Positions 17,916-22,021 of a stretch of 22,021 nt of DNA are shown here, piece after piece. The notes below the pieces were generated by a model, which searched no databases, was not told the origin of the DNA, and was given only the letters and a program-made list of their open reading frames with translations. The position numbers and the translations under genes are program-made. Source of the DNA: Isoetes engelmannii (Eukaryota > Streptophyta > Lycopodiopsida > Isoetales > Isoetaceae); NCBI GenBank assembly GCA_011763485.2, contig JAANSK020262049.1, positions 1 to 22,021 of the forward strand, written 5' to 3'. Positions within the stretch are counted from its first letter, which is position 1; each line of letters opens with the position of its first letter.

Positions 17916-18050
17916 GCAACCAGGGTAAGAATATCCTAAGCCAAAATAAACTATGCTCATGTGGTTTTGCATATGCAACCATGGTAAGAATATTGAAAGG
18001 CATTCGAAATAAACTAAAGGCTCATACTTATGGTTTTGCATACAGTCAAT
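17916..18050 (+). repeat. Imperfect tandem duplication, about 59-70 bp units
   Basis: 'GCAACCAGGGTAAGAATAT' (17916) and 'GCAACCATGGTAAGAATAT' (17975) start two units. Both go on with 'AATAAACTA', 'GCTCAT' and 'TGGTTTTGCATA'. The second unit has small insertions. A weaker relative ('GCAACTAGAGTAAGAATC') is near 17395. Confidence 0.8.
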
Positions 18051-18546
18051 TTGGAGATGCTAGCCGAAAAAAATGCTTGGGCATTTTTTCTTTTTCTTTC
18101 TTGGAATCTAGGTAGTGTCAAGGCTTTACAATTTCCTGGGGGGAAGAGAGAGCGCTCTTTCTCCCGACCTGTGGATCTGCATCTTCTGGAACAAGTCCAA
18201 TTGCCGGATCCGTTCCTCCATTTTCCACCATAGCCAGCTTACGCCTGTTTTAAGCCACACGCCTAGATCGAGAATGTAATTAGAATGCGCCCACAGCTCC
18301 GTTGCTTGCCACTTCCGGTTCACCAGCTCGTTTGCGTATTTTTTGCGCCATTCAATGCGTGTTGGTGGGTTTTACTGGCCTGCTAAAAAGAGTAAAGAGT
18401 TGCGGTTGTCTCAGTTTTCGGAAGGAATAGCTCGGGACATACCTGACCTACTTTGCGAGTTTTTCTCTCAAGAGTCTTGCGTAAAGGGTAAAAGCGCATT
18501 TCAGCATAATTCTGTTTTCTAGACTTGCTCCGTGACCGAGGGAAAG

Positions 18547-18634
18547 GTATGCTAGGTATGTACTATGCTCTTTTAGTTTTCCAGCATGAAAGAGGGTGGA
18601 GATGCGTTGTCTTAATGCTTATTTGAACCCACAG
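18547..18634 (+). other. Probable 5'-UTR intron of the SH3P2-like gene
   Basis: A donor-like 'AAAG|GTATGC' at 18547 pairs with 'CCCACAG' ending at 18634, one base before the start codon. An intron just upstream of the ATG would explain the acceptor-like sequence there. The transcription start was not identified. Confidence 0.5.
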
Positions 18635-18635
18635 G

Positions 18636-20759
18636 ATGGATGCCATTAGGAAACAGGCTAGTAAGTTGCGAGACCAAGTTGCAAAACAACAGCAGGTATG
18701 TTTCTAGTTCCTAAGTTAGCCGTTCGTTCCTGGCCTTTGATACATTCAAGAACATAGAGATCACTTATTGGTTTACATTATTTTTGTGGTTGCAGGCTGT
18801 TTTTAAGCAATTTACAGGTGCTGGAGTACCTGGAAATGAGATAGTTATTGATGAAGCAGAGCTTCAGCGCCATCAGCAGCTGGAAAGGCTTTACATTTCC
18901 ACCAGAGCTGGCAAAGTAGTTTCCCTAATTTGCCTTTTGATATATTGCAGCATTTCAATTTTTACAGATCACAGAATTTTTTGGTCTATCTTGCAGCACT
19001 TTCAACGTGAAATTGTCAGGGGTGCTGAGGGGCTTATAACTACTGGATCAAAGCAGCTTGAAGTTGGTAAGTGGCTGTGTCATTTATAAGCTTCAAACTT
19101 TATATGACTTTTCATGTCTCTTTTTGCAGCAATGAAATTGGGGGAGGATTGTCGAAGGTATGCAACTGAAGGCCCTCTTGTAACTGGTGCACTTGCCAAA
19201 GCTTCACTTCACTTTGGCAATGCACGGCAAAAAATGGAGAGGGAGCGAGATAACTTACACCGCGCCTTAGGCACACAGGTTTTTCTATGTGCCTTTCCTG
19301 GTTGAGAATGTCGCGAATTAAAATTTGTTTTATAGAGATCCTTAAGCCAATAAGGCGACTCTCTAACAAGCTTATGTAACACAAAGAAAATTGTCCTGTG
19401 CTTCTCCATGTAGAGCACATGGAAATTAGTGATGTCATCATTATTTGCAGACCAAAATTATTTTGCTATGGGAATCTAAGATTTTACTGTATGGTGTTTG
19501 GAAAGTTAGGTGGCAGAACCTTTGAGAGCAATGGTCATGGGGGCTCTGCTAGAGGATGCAAGACATCTTGCACAACGCTATGAACGTCTCCGCCAAGAAG
19601 CAGAAGCTCAAGTATGGTCAAACTAATATATCCTCTTTGTGATAATGTGTTCTATAGCATCTCATTGTTTCAAATTCTTGAAGGCTCAAGATGTGGTTAA
19701 GAAACAGCAAAAATTAAAAGAAAATGGCCATAGTCCAGATATTGCATCGAAGCTTCAAATGGCAGAGACAAAACTTTCAGAGCTTACTACAGCAATGGCT
19801 GCATTGGGTAAAGAAGCTGCAGCAGCCATGAGTGCTGTCGAAATACAGCAGCAGCGTCTTACTCTACAACGGCTCATTGCCATGGTATGGAATGCACTGA
19901 TTGCTTTTGGTCTCGAATCAATGCCGTGATAATTCAAAGCAAATATAATGTACAGATAGAAGCTGAGCGCTCTTACCACCAACAAATATGTGAGATGCTT
20001 GAACATCTGCATGGGCAGGTTAGTTCTCTGTGCATATATGTATGAAATATCTGCCAAAAAATTTCTTGTGACATATTGCATGTTCATCTTGATGCGTAAA
20101 CTTTTTGTCTTCAGATGATATCTGAACGCCAACAAGTTGAGGCAGTACCATTACCAACAATCCAAGGAGGGACTCCATTAGTGGAAAATTCTGTTCCCCC
20201 TCCACCATATGAGCAGGTGAAGTCAAATGGCATTTACTCAAATGCTGCAGAGAACCCTCCAAAATCTTCCTATTTCTTGGCCGAGGTTAGTCTCCCATGG
20301 AGCAGTGAAATTATGTAGATGGTTTGCTTAAAGCACATGTTTCTATATGACAATTTGAGGACATCTAATCACGATGATTTTTCTTCTATTGCAAGGTCAT
20401 GCATCCCTTTGATGCAGAGACAGAAGCAGAGCTAACCTTAACCATGGGTGATTATGTGGTGGTACGTCAGGTATGTTCAATACGAACATAGCTATACAAT
20501 TGTATCGCTTATCTTTGTTTTCTCATATTTCGAGCATTTTATTTGACAGATCTCCCCAACTGGTTGGTCGGAAGGAGAATGTCGGGGGAAAGCTGGATGG
20601 TTTCCTTCTTCTTATGTGGAGCGCAGGCAAAAGGTTCCTGCTAGCAAGGTTTGTTTTTACTGCTAACTGGTTCTATCTTAAGTCCTTCAGCTAGCCTACT
20701 CCTTTCATATTTAACATTGTTCGTCTGTTCAGGTGCAACCCTGTTTATGTCCCCTGTGA
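18636..20759 (+). CDS. SH3P2-like: SH3P2-like BAR-SH3 domain protein, eleven exons
   Basis: Homologue of plant SH3P proteins, which bind membranes through a BAR domain and act in clathrin-linked trafficking and autophagosome formation (family knowledge). Exons: 18636-18695, 18796-18915, 18997-19066, 19130-19278, 19510-19611, 19684-19884, 19956-20018, 20115-20285, 20396-20470, 20550-20648, 20733-20759; all introns are GT-AG and the joined frame has 378 codons, close to Arabidopsis SH3P2. 'MDAIRKQASKLRDQVAKQQQ' (1-20) matches the family N terminus, supporting the start. The BAR-like helical region spans about 20-260, with 'LYISTRAGK' (52-60) and 'GTQVAEPLRAM' (131-141) conserved. 'PPPPYEQ' (283-289) is a proline-rich link. 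The SH3 domain (about 309-366) keeps 'GWSEGEC' and 'AGWFPSSYVE'. The last exon adds only eight residues, 'VQPCLCPL'. The gene looks intact. Confidence 0.95.
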
Positions 20760-20922
20760 TAAACTGTACGTTTCTTCCATCAGTTGGATGTTCAGGGTGG
20801 CAATATGAAGTTCGCTAACAATTTCGAAGAGTTTTAGGCGATACTGGTTTTCCTTACTCCTTACATCTACAATTAGAGGGCATGTCTATGGGACAGCGAA
20901 TTATAGTTATGATTTACATTGT

Positions 20923-20928
20923 AATAAA
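20923..20928 (+). terminator. Candidate polyadenylation signal
   Basis: AATAAA 164 bases after the stop of the SH3P2-like gene, a plausible 3'-UTR position. The hexamer is often degenerate in plants, so this is only a likely site. Confidence 0.45.
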
Positions 20929-21592
20929 CTCAAGTATGGTCGGTGATTTTCTGTAAGCTCTAGCACTTATGCATTATCTGGAGAGGAAGGGAGATGGTCA
21001 TGCTTAAAAGTTCAGGTTTCAACAATCAAGAGCAGACCCATCATTTTGTACATTCTTTTACATAAAAGATATTTTTTCTCCATGAGAAGATGCTATTTGT
21101 TGTGAAACGAACATGAGTAAGTGATTTGTTCAGTGCGGCTGGTCCTGTTGGGCAATATCGTTATTTGAGCATTGTCGTCTGACTGGCGTGATTGAGGTCT
21201 TTGTGAATCTTGTCAGCGGTATACAATGTTACTGATACGTTGGTGTACAGGGTGTTAATGGTCCTCTTTATCACATGTTTCTCGTAAGGCATATCCTACC
21301 AGAGATACAAGATTAAAGCCGTATTTCATGGCTGGCTTTTACCGTGGTCTTCCAAAGGGCTTGTTCTAAATCTAAAGATATGCACATTCCCATATCTGAG
21401 AGTTCCAGCCCTTGGCCGGTCCCATTCCGATTGCACTCTTCAACTGCTGACTTGAAACAAGCAAAATCAGAAGCAAAACTTGGAGTAGAAGACAAAAAAA
21501 CTTTCCATCCAACCACGAGCTCTCACCACCCAACCGCGAGCCCTCAGCAACCCTGAGCTCTCCCTTGAGCAACTACCATGCCTAATCTTTGG
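20929..21592. other. Downstream region, no gene seen
   Basis: No recognisable protein on either strand. The short frames around 21313-21572 overlap each other on both strands and carry no known motif. Confidence 0.55.
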
Positions 21593-21735
21593 CCTAAAGG
21601 CTCCACTTAGTGCTTGGACGGGTTCATGCCTGCAATTTGCGCCCTTAATTTATTGGGGACGGGTTCATGAAACATTTTACCTAAAGGCTCCACCCAGTGC
21701 TTGAAATTGAGCCCTTAATTTTTTTGGGACGGGCA
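21593..21735 (+). repeat. Imperfect tandem duplication, about 87-bp offset
   Basis: 'CCTAAAGGCTCCAC' + 'AGTGCTTG' + 'GCCCTTAATTT' + 'GGGACGGG' occurs from 21593 and again from 21680, the second copy being shorter. The first copy also contains 'GACGGGTTCATG' twice. Confidence 0.8.
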
Positions 21736-22021
21736 ATATAATTTTACGTCTTTTGCGTGATAGGAAGTTCCTAAATTCAAGCCTTTTCTTTGCTTTTTCT
21801 TCGCTTTTTTATTAGTTATGTTCCTTCGCTTTTTTTTCTATTAGCATGGACGTATTTATCAATGCAACTAGAATGGTGCTAGAAATTAATACGGACGGCA
21901 TTAAGAATACTACTTTTGCAGACAACTGCCAATCAGAAACCTCCACGTCCACTATGGTGATATCGGAGGGCGGTAACACTATCTGTTTCTGACATGTTAG
22001 TTCTGAGAAGAACTTTTAGTG
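21736..22021. other. Intergenic end of window
   Basis: T-rich stretch with several 'CTTCGCTTTTTT'-like short repeats (about 21785-21840), then ordinary intergenic sequence. No gene seen. Confidence 0.5.

Noticed and set aside
21313-21572. Overlapping frames after the SH3P2-like gene
   Set aside because: Present on both strands at once, with no recognised motif and no support from splice sites or context.

Overview
This is nuclear DNA of a land plant. Two spliced genes on the + strand, with short GT-AG introns, encode plant protein types: a GH28 polygalacturonase and an SH3P2-like BAR-SH3 protein. The rest is mostly decayed transposable elements and repeats typical of plants: two kinds of LINE, a TRIM-type LTR element with an initiator-Met-tRNA primer site, and several foldbacks. 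The LINE type with a pentanucleotide tail would fit a seed-free plant such as a fern, but that is a weak inference and the species cannot be named from the sequence.

Layout. 1-97 is T/C low-complexity sequence. 763-1210 holds a LINE ORF2 fragment (- strand). Around 1700-2061 lies what looks like the 3' end (tract plus LTR) of a Ty3/gypsy-like fossil on the - strand, followed by about 1.9 kb of gene-free AT-rich sequence. 3932-6500 is a tandem-repeat block: first units of about 95-115 bp built on a 'GGTCCCCTAAATGTCCCA' motif, then a TRIM element (LTR-PBS-PPT-LTR) expanded into an array with a period of about 355 bp. 6500-8360 has no gene but carries an (AAC)n tract and a strong inverted repeat.

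The polygalacturonase gene spans 8362-10821 (nine exons, 464 codons, all four catalytic motifs present, one 24-nt microexon). Four of its eight introns contain short tandem duplications. At 11.2-11.4 kb is a short LINE 3' end. From 11.6 to 15.2 kb lies copy A of a repeated segment, interrupted by two LINE pieces: a - strand reverse-transcriptase fragment and a + strand, 5'-truncated, poly(A)-tailed L1-like copy with a 19-bp target-site duplication. Copy B (16.04-17.25 kb) is the same segment without either insertion, so it shows the empty sites.

17.3-18.1 kb is rich in direct and inverted repeats, including a perfect 33-bp-arm hairpin. The SH3P2-like gene follows at 18636-20759 (eleven coding exons, 378 codons), probably with a 5'-UTR intron and with a poly(A) signal near 20923. 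The last 1.2 kb has no gene and one imperfect tandem repeat.

The two genes do not obviously work together. One product acts in the cell wall on pectin; the other probably acts on membranes in trafficking or autophagy. I found no clear new multi-gene system. The most notable items are the TRIM-derived array, the shared 3' end of the pentanucleotide-tailed LINEs, the filled/empty segment pair, the intron duplications and the perfect hairpin.
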